Shown here in pieces: positions 1-12,560 of a stretch of DNA of 64,000 nt. Position numbers and translations under genes: made by a program. The DNA comes from Manis javanica. Taxonomy: Eukaryota > Chordata > Mammalia > Pholidota > Manidae. The stretch is taken from positions 41,048,001 to 41,112,000 of the forward strand of contig NC_133158.1 in assembly GCF_040802235.1 (NCBI RefSeq). Direction: 5' to 3'. The number at the start of each line of letters is the position of its first letter. The stretch's first letter is position 1. Below the pieces are notes generated by a model. The model ran no database searches, had not been told where the DNA came from, and worked only from the letters and a program-made list of their open reading frames with translations.

Positions 1-2340
1 TAGGTCTTTCACTTCTTTGGTTAGGTTTATTCCTAGGTATTTTATTCTTTTTGATTCAATTGTGAATGGAATTGTTTTCCTGATTTCTCTTTCTGCTAGT
101 TCATCGTTAGTATACAGGAATGCCACAGATTTCTGTGTGTTAATTTTGTATCCTGCAACTTTGCTGAATTCCAATATTAGTTCTAGTAGTTTTGGAATGG
201 AGTCTTTAGGGTTTTTTATGTACAATACCATGTCATCTGCAAATAATGACAGTTTGACTTCTTTACCAATCTTGATGCCTTATATTTCTTTGTTTTGTCT
301 GATTGCTGTGGCTAGGACCTCCAGTACTATGTTGATTAACAGTGGGCAGAGTCGGCATCCCTGTCTTGTTCCTGATCTTAGAGGAAAAGTTTTCAGCTTC
401 TTGCTGTTAAGTATGATGTTGGCTGTGGGTTTGTCATATATGGCCTTTATTATGTTGAGGTACCTGCCCTCTATACCCATTTTGCTGAGAGTTTTTTATC
501 ATGAATAGATATTGAATTTTGTTGAATGCTTTTTCAGCATCTATGGAGATGATCATGTGGTTTTTGTCCTTCTTTTTGTTGATGTGGTGGATGATGTTGA
601 TGGATTTTCGAATGTTGTACCATCCTTGTATCTCTGAGATGAATCCCACGTGATCATGGTGTATGATCCTCCTGATGTATTTCTGAATTCGGTTTCCTAA
701 TATTTTGTTAAGTATTTTTGCATCTATGTTCATCAGAGATATTGGTCTGTAATTTTCTTTTACGGTGGGTCTTTGCCTGGTTTTGGTATTAGAGTGATGC
801 TGGCTTCATAGAATGAGTTTAGAAGTATTCCCTCCTCTTCTATTTTTTTGAAAACTTTAAGGAGAATGGGCATTATGTCTTCTCTATATGCCTGATAAAA
901 TTCAGAGGTAAATCCATTTGGCCCAGGGGTTTTGCTCTTGGGTAGTTTTTTTATTACCAATTCAATTTCATTGCTGGTAATTGGTCTGTTTAGATTTTCT
1001 GTTTCTTCCTTGGTCTGCTTGGAAGGTTGTATTTTCCTAGGAAGTTGTCCATTTCTTCCAGGTTTTCCAGCTTGTTAGCATATAGATACTCATAGTATTC
1101 TCTAATAATTTTTTGTCTTTCTGTGGGGTTTGTCGTGATTTTTCCTTTCTCATTTCTGATTCTGTTGATGTGTGTAGATACTCTTTTTCTCTTAACAAGT
1201 GTGGCTAGGGGTTTATCTATTTTGTTTATTTTCTCAAAGAACTAGCTCTTGGTTTCACTTATTTTTTTCTATTGTTTTATTCTTCTCAATTTTATTTATT
1301 TCTTCTCTGATCTTTATTATGTCCCTCCTTCTGCTGACTTTAGGCCTCATTTGTTCTTCTTTTTCCAGTGTCAATAATTGTGACTTTAGACTATTCCTTT
1401 GGGATTGTTCTTCCTTCTTTAAATAGACCTGGATTGCTATATACTTTCCTCTTAGAACTGCCTTCGCTTCATCCCATAAAAGCTGGGGCTTTGTGTTGTT
1501 GTTGTCATTTGTCTCCATATATTGCTTCATCTCTGTTTTAATTTGGTCATTGATCCATTGATTATTTAGAAGCATGTTAAGCCTCCATGTGTTTGTGAGC
1601 CTTTTTGCTTTCTTTGTACAATTTATTTCTAGTTTTGTACCTTTGTGGTCTGAAAAGTTAGTTGGTAGGATTTCAATCTTTTGGAATTTACTGAAGCTCT
1701 TTTTATGGCCTAGTATGTGGTCTATTCTGGAGAATGTTCCATGTGCACTTGAGAAGAATGTGTATCCTGCTGCTTTTGGATGTAGAGTTCTATAGATGTC
1801 TATTAGGTCCATTGTTCTAGTGTGTTGTTCAGTGCCTCTGTGTCCTTACTTATTTTCTGTCTGGTGAATCTGTCCTTTGGATTGAGTGGTGTGTTAAAGT
1901 GTCCCAAAATGAATGCATTGCATTCTATTTCCTCCTTTAATACTGTTAGTATTTGTTTCATATATATTGGTGCTCCTGTATTGGGTACATATATGCTTAT
2001 AATGGTTATGTCCTCTTGCTGGACTGAGCCCTTTATCATTATGTAATATCCTTCTTTATCTCTTGTTACTTTCTTTGTTTTGAAGTCTATTTTGTCTGAT
2101 AGTAGTATTGCAACACCTGCTTTTTTCTCCCTGTTGTTTGCATGAAGTATCTTTTTCCATCCCTTGACTTTTAGTCTGTGTATGTCTTTGGGTTTGAGGT
2201 GAGTCTCTTGTAAGCAGCATATAGATGGGTCTTGCTTTTTTATCCATTCTATTACTCTGTGTCTTTTGATTGGTGCATTCAGTCCATTCACATTTGGGTG
2301 ATTATTAAAAGATGTGTACTTACTGCCATTGCAGGCTTTA
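1..2340 (-). pseudogene. L1 ORF2 (endonuclease/reverse transcriptase), disrupted and cut by window edge
   Basis: This is the ORF2 of L1 element A. The apurinic-type endonuclease part is open in two overlapping frames (2291-1803 and 1812-1255), with recognisable [15 protein letters not shown], QETHLKPKD and [11 protein letters not shown] segments. The reverse-transcriptase fingers/palm part appears in fragments at 960-760, 733-434 and 480-280. Position 1 falls shortly after the palm, in the conserved NLTKEVKD region. Several frame changes and stops show it is non-functional. The EN-to-RT order is normal for L1. Confidence 0.92.
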
Positions 2341-2638
2341 GATTCATGGTTACCAAAGATTCAACGGTAGCTTCTTTACTATCTAACCATCTAACTTAAC
2401 TCGCTTATTAAGCTATTATAAACACAGTCTGATGGTTCTTTATTTTTCTCCCTTCTTAATCCTCCCCCTTCATTCTTTATATGTTAGATGTTTTATTCTG
2501 TACTCTTTTGTGTTTCCTTTGACTGCTTTGTGAATAGTTTATTTTTTTGCCTTTAGTTACTATTTGGTTGGTCTGCTTCCTTTGGTGTGATTTTATTTTT
2601 CTCTGGTGACATCTATTTAGCCTTAGGAGTGCTTCCAT

Positions 2639-3490
2639 CTAGAACAGTCCCTTTAAAATATCCTGTAGAGGTGGTTTGTGGCAGGCAAATTCCCTCAACT
2701 TTTGCTTGTCTGGGAATTGTCTAATCCCTCCTTTATATTTAAATAATAATCGTGCTGGATACAGTATCCTTGGTTCAAGGCCCTTCTGTTTCATTGTATT
2801 AAATATATCATGCCATTCTCTTCTGGCCTGTAAGGTTTCTGCTGAGAAGTCTGATGCTAGCCTGATGGGTTTTCCTTTGTAGATGACCTTTTTTCTCTCT
2901 CTAGCTGCCTTTAATACTCTGTCCTTGTCTTTGGTCTTTGCCATTTTAATTATTATGTGTCTTGGTGTTGTCCTCCTTGGGTTCCTTTTGTTGGGAGATC
3001 TGTGGGCTTCCATGGTCTGAGAGACTATTTCCTCCCCCAGTTAGGGGAAGTTTTCAGCAATTATTTCTTCAAAGAGACTTTCTATTCCTTTTTTTCTCTC
3101 TTCTTGTTCTGGTGCCCCTATAATGCGAATATTATTCCATTTGGATTGGTCACACAGTTCTCTTAATATTCTTTCATTCCTGGAGATCCTTTTATCTCTC
3201 TCTACCTCAGCTTCTCTGTATTCCTGTTCTCTGATTTCTATTCCATTAATGGTCATTTGCACCTCATCCAGTCTGCTCTTAGGTCCTTCCAGAGATTGTT
3301 TTATTTCTGTATTCTCCCTCCTAACTCGATCCTTTAGCTCTAGCATATTTCTCTGCGGGTCCATCAGCATGTTTATGACCTTTATTTTGAATTCTTTTTC
3401 AGGAAGATTTGTTATATCTATCTCCCCAGGCCCCCCTCTCTCAGAGGTTGTCTGGGTGATTCTAGACTGGTCCAAATTCTGCCTTTTCAT
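2639..3490 (-). pseudogene. L1 ORF1 (RNA-binding chaperone protein), disrupted
   Basis: This is the ORF1 of L1 element A. The frame opens with the typical L1 ORF1 N-terminus MKRQN. It continues through a coiled-coil-like stretch rich in K/E and the RRM-type segment containing NNIRIIGAPE and ESLFEEIIAENFP. A stop and frame change occur near 3040. The remainder is open in another frame from about 3013 and ends with the TAG at 2641-2639. The coiled-coil segment lacks the 11-residue and 7-residue duplications seen in the ORF1 of the young L1 at 31.5 kb. In intact L1s this protein trimerises and coats L1 RNA; this copy is broken and presumably inactive. Confidence 0.9.
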
Positions 3491-4320
3491 GGCAATAGAG
3501 GTAGTCATAGGCAGGTAGCATGTGTGTTAGCTGGGAGAACAAGGTCCCTTCCTGCTTGCTGGTTGCCCTGCCTCTCTCCGCTGCCTGTGTCAGTTCCCTG
3601 CACACCAGGAGCAGCCCTCGGGGCAGCTCAGAGCCCTGCAGGGAGAGGCAGGTGCACCGGGTGTGCTCTCCTGCAAGAACGGTGTCCCACTCTCAGGCTG
3701 CTCGACCACTGTGGTGGGGCTGCAGTGGAGGGGGAATGAACAGCAGGCTGCTTATCGCCGTGAGGGGCCTCAGGGGTGCACTGCCACCCAGGGGGCTGGG
3801 GTGCCCGAAGTTCCTCCGGATTCCCAGCTGCTGAGCTGAGTGTGCTGGGATGATTCCATCCAGCTGTGAGGCCCTGTCCCTTTCAGACTGTTCAAAAAGC
3901 ACTCACTTTTCTCTTGTCCCAGGGGGGCCAGCTGCGGGGACCCACTCGCAGACTTTACTTTTCTGTTTCCCTAATATCCAGCACACCATGCAATGTGTGT
4001 CTGCACTCCCAGTGTGGATTACTAGGGCTGGTTATTTAGCAGTTCTGGGCTTCCACTCCCTCCCTGCTCTGACTCCTCTCCTCCTGCCGGGGAGCTGGGG
4101 TGGGGGTGTGCTCGGGTCCTGCCGGGCCACAGCTTGTATCTTAACCCCTTCATGAGATGCCGAGTTCTCACAGGTGTAGATGTAGCCTGGCTGTTGTACT
4201 GTATCCTCTGGTCTCTCTTTTAGGAATAGTTGTATTTGTTGTATTTTCAAAAATATATATGGTTTTTGGAGGAGATTTCCACTGCACTACTCATGCCACC
4301 ATCTTGGCTCCTCCTCTGCT

Positions 4321-6760
4321 GTTGGTATTTTGATAGGGATTGCACTGAATCTGTAGATTGCTTTGGGCAAGGTGGCCATTTTGACAAAATTAATTTTTCC
4401 TATCCATGAGCATGGGATAGATTTCCATTTATTGGTGTCTTCTTTAAGTTCTCTCATGAGTGTCTTATAGTTTTCAGAGCAAAGGTCAACTCCTTGGTTA
4501 GGTTTACTAGTAGGTATTTTAGTCTTTTTGATGCAACTGCAAATGGAATTGTTTTCCTGATTTTTCTTTCTGCTGATTCATTGTTAATATATAGGAATGG
4601 AACAGATTTCTGAGTATTAACTTTGTATCCTGCAACTTTGCTGAATTCAGTTATTAGTTCTAGTAGTTTTTTGGTGGATTCTTTAGGGTTTTCTATGTAC
4701 AGTATCATGCTATCTGCAAACCGTGACAGTTTTTCTTCTTTACCAATCTGGATGCCTTTTATTTCTTTGTGTTGTCTGATTGCCATGGCTAGGACCTCCA
4801 GCACTATGTTGAATGAAAGTGGTGACAGGGGACATCCTTGCCTTGTTTCTGATCTTAGAGAAAAGTTTTCAACTTTACACTCTTAAGTATGATGTTGACT
4901 GTGCGCTTGTCATATATGGTCTTTATTATGATGAGGTATGGACCTTCTATACCCATTTTGTTGAGAGCTTTTATCATGAATGGATGTTGAATTTCATCAA
5001 ATGCTTTTCAGCATCTATTGAGATGATCACATGATTTTTGTCCTTTTTGTTGATGTATGATACTGATTGACTTACAAATATTGTAGCATCCTTGCATCCC
5101 TGGAATAAATCCCACTTGGTCATGATGCATGACCTTTTTTATGTACTTTTGAACTCAGTTTGCTAATATTTTGTTGAGGATTTTTGCATGTATGTTCATC
5201 AGGTATATTGGTCTATAATTTTCTTTTTGTGTGGTATTCTTGTCTGGTTTTGGTATTAGAGTGATGCTGGCCTCACAGAATGAGTTTGGAAGTATTCTCT
5301 CCTCTACTACTTTTTGGAAAACTTTGAAGAGGATGGGTATTAGCTCTTCTTTAAATGTTTGATAAAATTCAGCCATGAAGCCATCTGGGTTAGGCAATTT
5401 GTTCTTGGGTAGTTTTTTGATTACCAATTTGATTTCATTGCTGGTAATTGGTATGTACGGATTTTCTGTTTCTTCCTGTGTCAGTCTTGGAAGGCTGGAT
5501 TTTTCTAGAAAGTCCATTTCTTCTAGGTTGCCCAATTTATTGGCATATAATTTTTCATAGCATTCTCTAATAATCCTTTTTATTTCTGTGGTGTCCATTG
5601 TGATTGTTCCTTTCTCGTTTCTGATTCTGCTTATGTGTGTACACTCTCTTTCTTGATAAGTGTAACCTGGGATTTACTTATTTTATTTTCTCAAAGAACC
5701 AGCTCCTGGTTTATTGATTCTTTCTTTTGCTTTATTCTTCTCAATTTTATTTATTTATGCTCTTATCTTTATTACAGACCTCCTTCCACTGACTTTGAGT
5801 ATCATTTATTCTTTTTCTAGCTTCATTAATTGTGAATTTAGACTGTTTATTTGGGATTGCTCTTCTTTCTTGAGGTAGGCCTGTATTGCTATGTACTTTC
5901 CTCTTAGAACTGCCTTCACAGCATCCCACAGGTTTTGGGCTGTTGAGTTGTTGTTTACATTTGTCTCCATATATTGCCTGATTTCTGTTTTAATTTGGTC
6001 ATTGATCCATTGGTTATTTAGGAGTATGTTGTTAAGCCTCCATGTATTTGTGGGCTTTTTCTTTGTGTAATTTATTTCTAGTTTCATGCCTTCATGGTCT
6101 GAGAAGCTGGTTGGTGCAATTTCAATCCTTCTGAATTCATTGAGGTTTCTCTTGTGGCCTAGTATGTGATCTATTCTTGAAAATGTTCCATGTGCACTTG
6201 AGAAGAATGTGATTCCTGCTGGTTTTGGGTAGAGTGTTCTGTAGATGTCTATTATATCTGTCTGTTCTAATGTGTTGTTCAGTGTCTCTGCCTCCTTACT
6301 TATTTTCTGTCTGGTTGATCTGTCCTTTTGAGTGAGTGGTGTGTTGAAGTCCCCCAAAATGAATGTGTTGCAGTCTATTTGCCCGTTTAATTCTGTTAGT
6401 ATTTGTTTTACATATTTAGGTGCTCCTATATTGGGTGTATAGGTATTTATAGTGGTTATATCCTCTTGCTGGACTGACCCTTTATCATTATGTAATGTCC
6501 TTCTTTGTCTCTTGTTACTTTCTCTGTTTTGAAGTCTACTTTGTCTGATACAAGCACTGAAACTTCTGCTTTTTTCTCCCTATTATTTGCATGAAATATT
6601 TTTTTCCATCCCTTCACTTTTCGTCCATGTATGTCTTTGGGTTTGAAGTGAGTCTCTTGTAGGCAGCATATCGATGGATCTTGTCTTTTCATTCTGCCAC
6701 TCTATGTCTTTTGATTGGTGTATTCAATCCATTTACATTTAGGGTGCTTGATTATTGATA
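4321..6760 (-). pseudogene. L1 ORF2 fragment of element B, disrupted
   Basis: Minus-strand frames encode endonuclease segments at 6692-6456 and 6357-5806 ([38 protein letters not shown]). They also encode the thumb/fingers region at 5598-5155 ([33 protein letters not shown]) and post-palm sequence at 4804-4454 ([20 protein letters not shown], then a region matching [11 protein letters not shown]). The palm motif normally reads FADD; here it reads FADS, so a catalytic aspartate is lost. The frame is broken several times, and the homology ends abruptly at 4321. Confidence 0.9.
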
Positions 6761-7099
6761 GGTATGTACTTATTGTCATTGTAGACTTTAGATTTGTGGT
6801 TACCAAAGGTTCAAGGATAGCTTCCTTACTATCTAACAGTCTATCTTCAACCACTGATTACTCTATTTCAAACACAGTCTAAAGGTATTGTTTTTCCCCC
6901 TTCTTCCTCTTCCTCCTCCTCCTCCACACTTTATATATTAGGTATCATATTCTGCACCTTTTGTGCAGCCCTTGACTGATTTTGTGAGTGGTTGATTTAA
7001 TTTTGTACTTACTTGGTAATTAATTAGTTTACTACTTTTATTGTGGGTTAATTTTCTCTGGTGACAGCTATTTATTAGCCTTCGGAGCATTTCCATCTA

Positions 7100-7890
7100 G
7101 AGCAGTCACTTTAACATATCCTGTAGGGATGACTCAGTGGTGAAGTCCTTCAACTTTTGTTTACCTGAAAATTGTTTAATCCCTGCTTCAAATTTAAATG
7201 ATAATCTTCTGGGTAGAGTATTCTTGGTTGGAGTCCCTTCTGTTTCATTGCATTAAATATTATCATGCCATTCCCTTCTGTAAAGTTTCTGCTGAGAAGT
7301 TTGCTGATAGCCTGATGAGGTTTCCTTTATAAGTAATCTTTTCTCTCTCTCACTGGCTGTTTTAAATGCTCTCTCCTTGTCGTTGATCTTTGCCATTTTA
7401 ATAATTACTGTCTTGGTGTTGTCTTCCTACTATTCCTTTTGTCAGGAGATCTCTGTGCTCCCATGGCCTGAGCATCTATTTCCTTCCCCAAATTGGGGAA
7501 GTTTTCAACAATTATTTCCTTAAAGAGACTTTGTATCCCTTTGTCTCTCTCTTCTTTTTCTGGTACCCCTATAATGTGAATATTGTTCCACTTGGATTAG
7601 TCACACAGCTCTCTTAATATTCCTTCATTCCTAGAGATACTTTTTTCTGTTTTTCAGCTTGTTTTCTTGATGCCTAATTTCCAATCACCTACAACTTCTT
7701 CAACCTGTGTAAGCCTGCTATTAATTCCCTCTATTTTTTCATTTCAGATACTGTATTCTTCAGTTCTGAGTGACTTTCTTAGAGGTTTGGTATCTTTTTG
7801 TTGAGGTCCTCCCTGAGACCTTGAGTATTTTTCTGTAGATTCATAAGCATGTTTATGACTTTTCTTTGAAGCCTTTATCAAGAAGATTGG
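7100..7890 (-). pseudogene. L1 ORF1 remnant of element B
   Basis: At the nucleotide level this stretch parallels ORF1 of the neighbouring L1. It includes the counterpart of the ESLFEEIIAENFP block near 7500-7540, the AAREK/TYKGKP region near 7320-7400 and the terminal CTGCTCTAG-type end near 7100. No long open frame remains, because of many small indels and stops. Confidence 0.75.
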
Positions 7891-7899
7891 TGATTTCAG

Positions 7900-9084
7900 T
7901 TTCACTCAGCACTCTTTCGGTTTTGTTTGGACAAAATTCTTCTAACTCTTCATTTTTTCAGTGTTTCCTATAGAGTAATAGCTTTTTGTAGGAGGCACCC
8001 TACAGGTGCCTGGAAGCTCAACTTACTGTGTGGGAGCCCCAGCCATTGGCATTTAGTGGGCAGGGTACCTTTCTGCCTGGCTTGTGGTGATGTGATTTCA
8101 GGTAGGTTTGTGTGGGCCTTCGGCTAATCACACAAGCAGGAAGAATACACAGAACTGCGCCTCTCGAGTTGCTGTGGGCACAGCCACCCCCATGTGGCCT
8201 GCTGGGAGGAAAGAGCTCCCAGGACTAGACCATGCGCATGCAGGGAGGAGCCTTGGTGCTCTGCTCCTGGAGCTGCTGCAGGTAAAGCCACCCTCCATCC
8301 AGCCTGCTGTGATGGCAGGGACCACTGGCCAGCAGGACAGGTGCCTGCCAGAAGGAAAGAGCTCCTGGGGATGGCCCCGCACGCAGCTCCCTGGCTGGCC
8401 CAACATAGAGCTGAGAAAGCTGGGAGCAAAGTCTGATTGCACTGCTGGCCAGCAGGCCACATCCACAGTGCCTTGGGACTGTTTTGGCAGTGAAGGTGAA
8501 GGGGCGTCTGAAGCTCTTGAGGGCTCCCAAGCTGTTGCGCTGAGGGCAAGCTGAGGAGGTACTGTCCACCTAGCCTTTCTCTTAAACAGAAAGCACTGTG
8601 CATTCTTTCCCCCTCTGGTGCCCTTCTCACTGCTGGGAAGTCTTTCAAACTGCCTGCTTTGCTTTTTCCTGAGAGTGTCTGTTCTCCACAGGCAGCTGGG
8701 ATCTCAGCCGCCCTGAGTGTTCCACCCATTTCCGTTGTCCAGCCCCACCAATCACCAGGGCACCACGCAATGTGGGCTCGTGTTCCAGGAGCAGATCTCC
8801 AGGGCCAGGTGCTCAGTGGTCCTGGGCTTCTACTCCCTCCCTGATCCATTCTTCTTCCTCCAGCCTGTGGGCGTGGATTGCGGAGGAGGGCTTGGGTCCC
8901 ACCAGATCGTAGCTTTGTCACTTAACCCTGTTCTGTAGGGTCTTCTCTTCTTCTAAAATGTAGGGAGTCAGTTTTGCAGTCCACAGGATTTTTGCAGGTT
9001 TAGTTGTATTTGCTGTTTTCATTTTCTCTGTGATTTTGGGAGGAGATTTTTGCCTTGCCTTCCTACACCGCCATCTTTTCCCCA
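7900..9084 (-). promoter_or_regulatory. L1 5' UTR of element B with AAGATGGCGG core
   Basis: GC-rich sequence without long reading frames ascribable to L1 proteins. The 5' edge has AAGATGGCGG close to the element start, the usual place of the YY1 site that positions L1 transcription initiation. Several chance open frames occur here on both strands (for example 8124-8921) and are not considered genes. Confidence 0.65.
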
Positions 9085-12000
9085 GAATCCCCTAACTCCC
9101 TGGTTTTTGAAATGGAATCTTAGCTTTAAGTTGGAGTCCCTCCTGTTCTTACCATACTATGTATATCTTGATGTTTTTCATCATAGGCAGGAGAAGGTAA
9201 TCATGATGCTTGTCCCATGTCTCTGCCCTATCTCACCTGAATTAGCCAGAGCAAATCTCAAGGTCATCCCAGATTCAGAGCATGTGGAATGAACTCACAT
9301 TGCAGAGGGCAATCTCTGTGAGCCCTCTCTGGCTCTCTGGCTTTATCTGATTAACTGCCTGAGTTCTTGGTGGGCCCCGCCTTCTTTTCATCCCGCTCAC
9401 ATCTTCTTTCTGCCTAACACAACTATGAAAAGTAGATCAGAAACTTGAAAGGGAAAATAAAATCATTTAATTTGAAAAAAAAAAACAAAATCAAACAAAA
9501 CCTACGTAATACCTTTGACCTGATGACACAGGTCTTGCTGAGCTACAGTGGGGCTGGAACAGGTGGGGGGCAAAAAGTAACAGGCATCTGTTTCCTGTCC
9601 ATTCACAGCACATGGGCCTGGCACCCCACTGGCACTCTGCCCCAAATGTAAATCCCCTGGGCCCTCATCCCAGCCCCAGGAGAGAGTGCCACACTGCCTG
9701 TATGGAGACCCAGGCGCTGAGACCCTCGCTAACTGGCCCGACATCACCCTGTTAATGAGCACCAAAGCTGGCTGATTATCCTGAAGGCAGCCTGGCTCCA
9801 GCCTCACAGTCTTCTCTACTGTTCTGCTCCTCTATTTCTTAACTTCATTGTTTGCTGATTAATCTGCAGTGGCTGTACAGATACTGCTAGCTGAGTTTAC
9901 AGGTTCCAGAAGGCCTTCCACCAATGGTAGACACTCCTGCATCTGCTCTCCACTGTTACCAATCCTCACACACACTGAGCTGCAACGGTCCCAACACAAA
10001 AGCACCAAAGGATATAGAAGCTACAACCATGAGAGAGAGGCAAAGAAAAACAAACTTTCCAGCCAATGTACAGCTGATAAACAGCTTTCCTAGTACTTGA
10101 TACCATATGTTTTCAAGACCACTATTTTTATTTGATAATTTGTTGGATAAAAGATCTAAAATATTTTAAATATTTGCTGATACTCAGACAGTATAATTTT
10201 TCTTCAAATTCTTTAGTATAATCTTCATAAAGGGAAACAGTAAATTTTCCAGCAAAACGTAACTCTCATTATCTTAACGTGTTGAAGAGACCCAGATTGT
10301 TCTAGCATGCTGACAAGATGGCTGCTCCTGCCATCTCATGGGCAATGCCTGCATTTAAAATGGCCAGGCTTCTCTGGCAGGGCTCCACACGCTCTCCACA
10401 GCACTGATGAGGGAGGACAGGGTGGATGGCAGCTCAGCCTAAGGAAGCGTTTGTTGTAAGGCAGAGGAACTTGCACTTGGGAGGGGAGAGGTGTCCCCCA
10501 TCCAACAATCTTCTAGCTGGGACTCTAGACCTACATGACACAGCAGTGGGGTGGCTGGATGAGGACCAGATGACCTATTTTCAGACCCTTTAAAGCAAGA
10601 GATTCTGAGTCTACTTTTCAAGAAAAAGTCAAAGGAAATATATAATTTTTCGAACAAATTTGCTTTCTAGAACATTTGCAGGAACAGCATTGTTTACACA
10701 TGCTATTAACCAAAGCAAGCAACAATTCATGATTAGGCAGTTCCCTCCTATTTGAAAATAAGTATTTTAAGAGGGCTGTCGTTAACCCTAAGAAGGGTTG
10801 GCCAGCCACAGACGATACATTAATTAGTTTCTGCTCAACAGCTTCTGGCACAACAGACTTTCAAATGGATGATAAAAAAGCCCAAGGTCACAAACTGGGA
10901 AGTCATTTCAGCCTATTCAATAATGTGTAAACTGTATTTGCAGTAATTTATGTATAATGTCAATGTGGTAATGTAAATTAATTAGTGCTTCAAACTGGCA
11001 GCTCTTTCATGGGGAAAACTAATACCAAGTGCATGACCAAGGGATCTGGACACCCCCAGGCAGCTCTCCAGAGAACCCGCCCCTGAAAGGCCTTCACATT
11101 TGGGGGTGGGGTGGGCAATGAAGGTTAATGAGGAAGCACAAGAAGATCCAGATACCATTATCCAGATACCACAAGCAGACGGTAAGGTTTCCCCTCAAAC
11201 AACTGGCCACGGAGCACCCGTGTCTCTGCACAAGCCTGCCCCACCGTCACCGGAAAGCACACTGCTGAGAAGGCACATGACCCCCCCACAGCTCCACACA
11301 GCAGAGGCCAAGGTTAAAGAAAGTAACCCCTACACTCCACACGGTGGGGGTCGCCTTTGCTTGGCTGTCAGTTGTCACAGACCCTCTGCTAAAATGACAG
11401 GTTATTTTGGTCACCAGTCAGTCTACCCTACCACTTTGCTGGCTTTCACATGACGCCCATTCCATCTAGCTTTCCTCAGACCCTCACTATGACATACACA
11501 TGGCTCGCTCCCACTCTGCTGTCTCACTCCCCCAGGACCCAGTCTATATAAGTTACTATGACCAGTAGTTGTGATCAAAGAGAAAAAAGCATAATATGTC
11601 AGCATTCATCAAGTTTTACACCATGGGAGTTCACAGAAGAGCCACAACCAATATACAGAGACTAGTCACAAGACAGAAAGTCCCAAATTCTTTTCCTCTT
11701 TCAATGGAAAGATAATTTAGCATACCAAGATGCTCACAGGCCCTGTGCGCTAAGGAGTGTGAGTAAACACCTGAAACCCCAGGGACTACAGTCACCTCCT
11801 CTAGCACTGAGAGACCAGACTGGGCTTAACACTGAACAGTTTAAACAGAAAAAAATCCGATAAATGCATCTTAATACAAGAACACTTAAGAATCAGCCTT
11901 TAATGGCTTCTTTGCTTTTAAATAAAGAAAATGTAGATTGGTTGTTGCAGTTTGAATCACAGCACTTGCAGTTCAAGAAGAAAGGAGCAGCTCCAGCCAT

Positions 12001-12094
12001 GCCCCTGTCCTGTGGCTCTTGGAGAAACCGGTTCCCAAACTGCTTTCTTCCAAGATTTCCCCCTCACCTCCTAAAAGTCCTTGTTCAAACATCA
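9085..12094. other. TRAPPC10 intron 1 sequence, no gene seen
   Basis: Mostly unique, moderately AT-rich sequence. A short A-rich run occurs at about 9476-9500. No exon-like conserved frame and no clear young repeat was recognised here. Open frames are short and lack homology I recognise. Confidence 0.6.
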
Positions 12095-12262
12095 CTTTCA
12101 ATGAGGTCTAACTCACGAGGGCTTCGCCTCATGACCTAATCTAATCCTGATTCCCTCCCGAAAGCCTCATCTCCAAATACCAGCACAAGGGGGGTTAGGG
12201 CTTCAACAAGTGAAATGGGGAGTGAGGCAGGGAGAACACAAACATTCAGTCCATAACACACA
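12095..12262 (-). mobile_element. MaLR-type LTR fragment (MST/MLT-like)
   Basis: Contains the recognisable run from 'ctcatgacctaatc' through 'aggggggttagggcttc' to 'acattcagtccataaca', the reverse complement of the start of MaLR LTRs. Only the 5' end of the LTR is present. The exact subfamily is uncertain. Confidence 0.6.
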
Positions 12263-12464
12263 CATTTAGAGATAAATCATGCCTGGGATTTGCTTCAAAG
12301 TAACGTCGTAGGATTGGAGGGAATCGGGGAATAGAGAAGCAAGATTAGCCAGTATACCCAAACGTTGAAACTGCATGATAAGAATCTACTCTTACACATA
12401 TCTACAAGTATCCATAGTACTTATCCCCTATTATATAATTTACTGCTTATGTGTATTGTGTATT

Positions 12465-12560
12465 TTCTCTTGCTAGAATGTAAGCTCACAATGTCACCTG
12501 AGCATCTGCAACAGAGCCTGGTATGTCACAGATGCTGAGTACACACTCACTATTGGTGAA
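12465..12560 (+). mobile_element. L2-like 3' end relic
   Basis: A diverged match to the L2 tail: 'ctagaatgtaagctcac', then 'gagcctggtatg', then 'gatgctgagtacacac'. Old and heavily mutated. Confidence 0.5.

Larger units (their letters stand above)
1..4320 (-). mobile_element. LINE-1 element A, antisense, 5' end inside window, 3' end beyond position 1
   Basis: A long L1 read on the minus strand. Its 5' end, about 4320, has the L1-typical opening with an AAGATGG core. A GC-rich 5' UTR (about 4320-3509) is followed by ORF1 (about 3490-2639), a spacer of about 300 bp, and ORF2 from about 2340 leftward. The window edge cuts ORF2 just after the reverse-transcriptase palm. ORF1 and ORF2 are both broken by frameshifts and stops, so the copy cannot move by itself. 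It lies inside TRAPPC10 intron 1 in the same transcriptional direction as that gene. Unlike the element at 29.9 kb, its 5' UTR shows no obvious tandem monomers. Confidence 0.95.
4321..9084 (-). mobile_element. LINE-1 element B, antisense, degenerate, lacking its 3' part at 4320
   Basis: A second L1 lies in the same orientation directly behind element A. Its 5' end, at about 9084, carries an AAGATGGCGG core matching the YY1-site position of L1 promoters. The 5' UTR (about 9084-7900) is GC-rich. ORF1 (about 7890-7100) is decayed, ORF2 runs from about 6760 to 4321, and the sequence stops abruptly in the post-palm region of ORF2 where element A begins. Frameshifts are more frequent than in element A. 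The simplest reading is that element A inserted into element B, with the rest of B beyond position 1; this is inference. Confidence 0.92.

Noticed and set aside
8124..8921. 265-codon minus-strand frame
   Set aside because: Lies in the GC-rich 5' UTR of L1 element B, with overlapping frames on the other strand and no L1 protein similarity.
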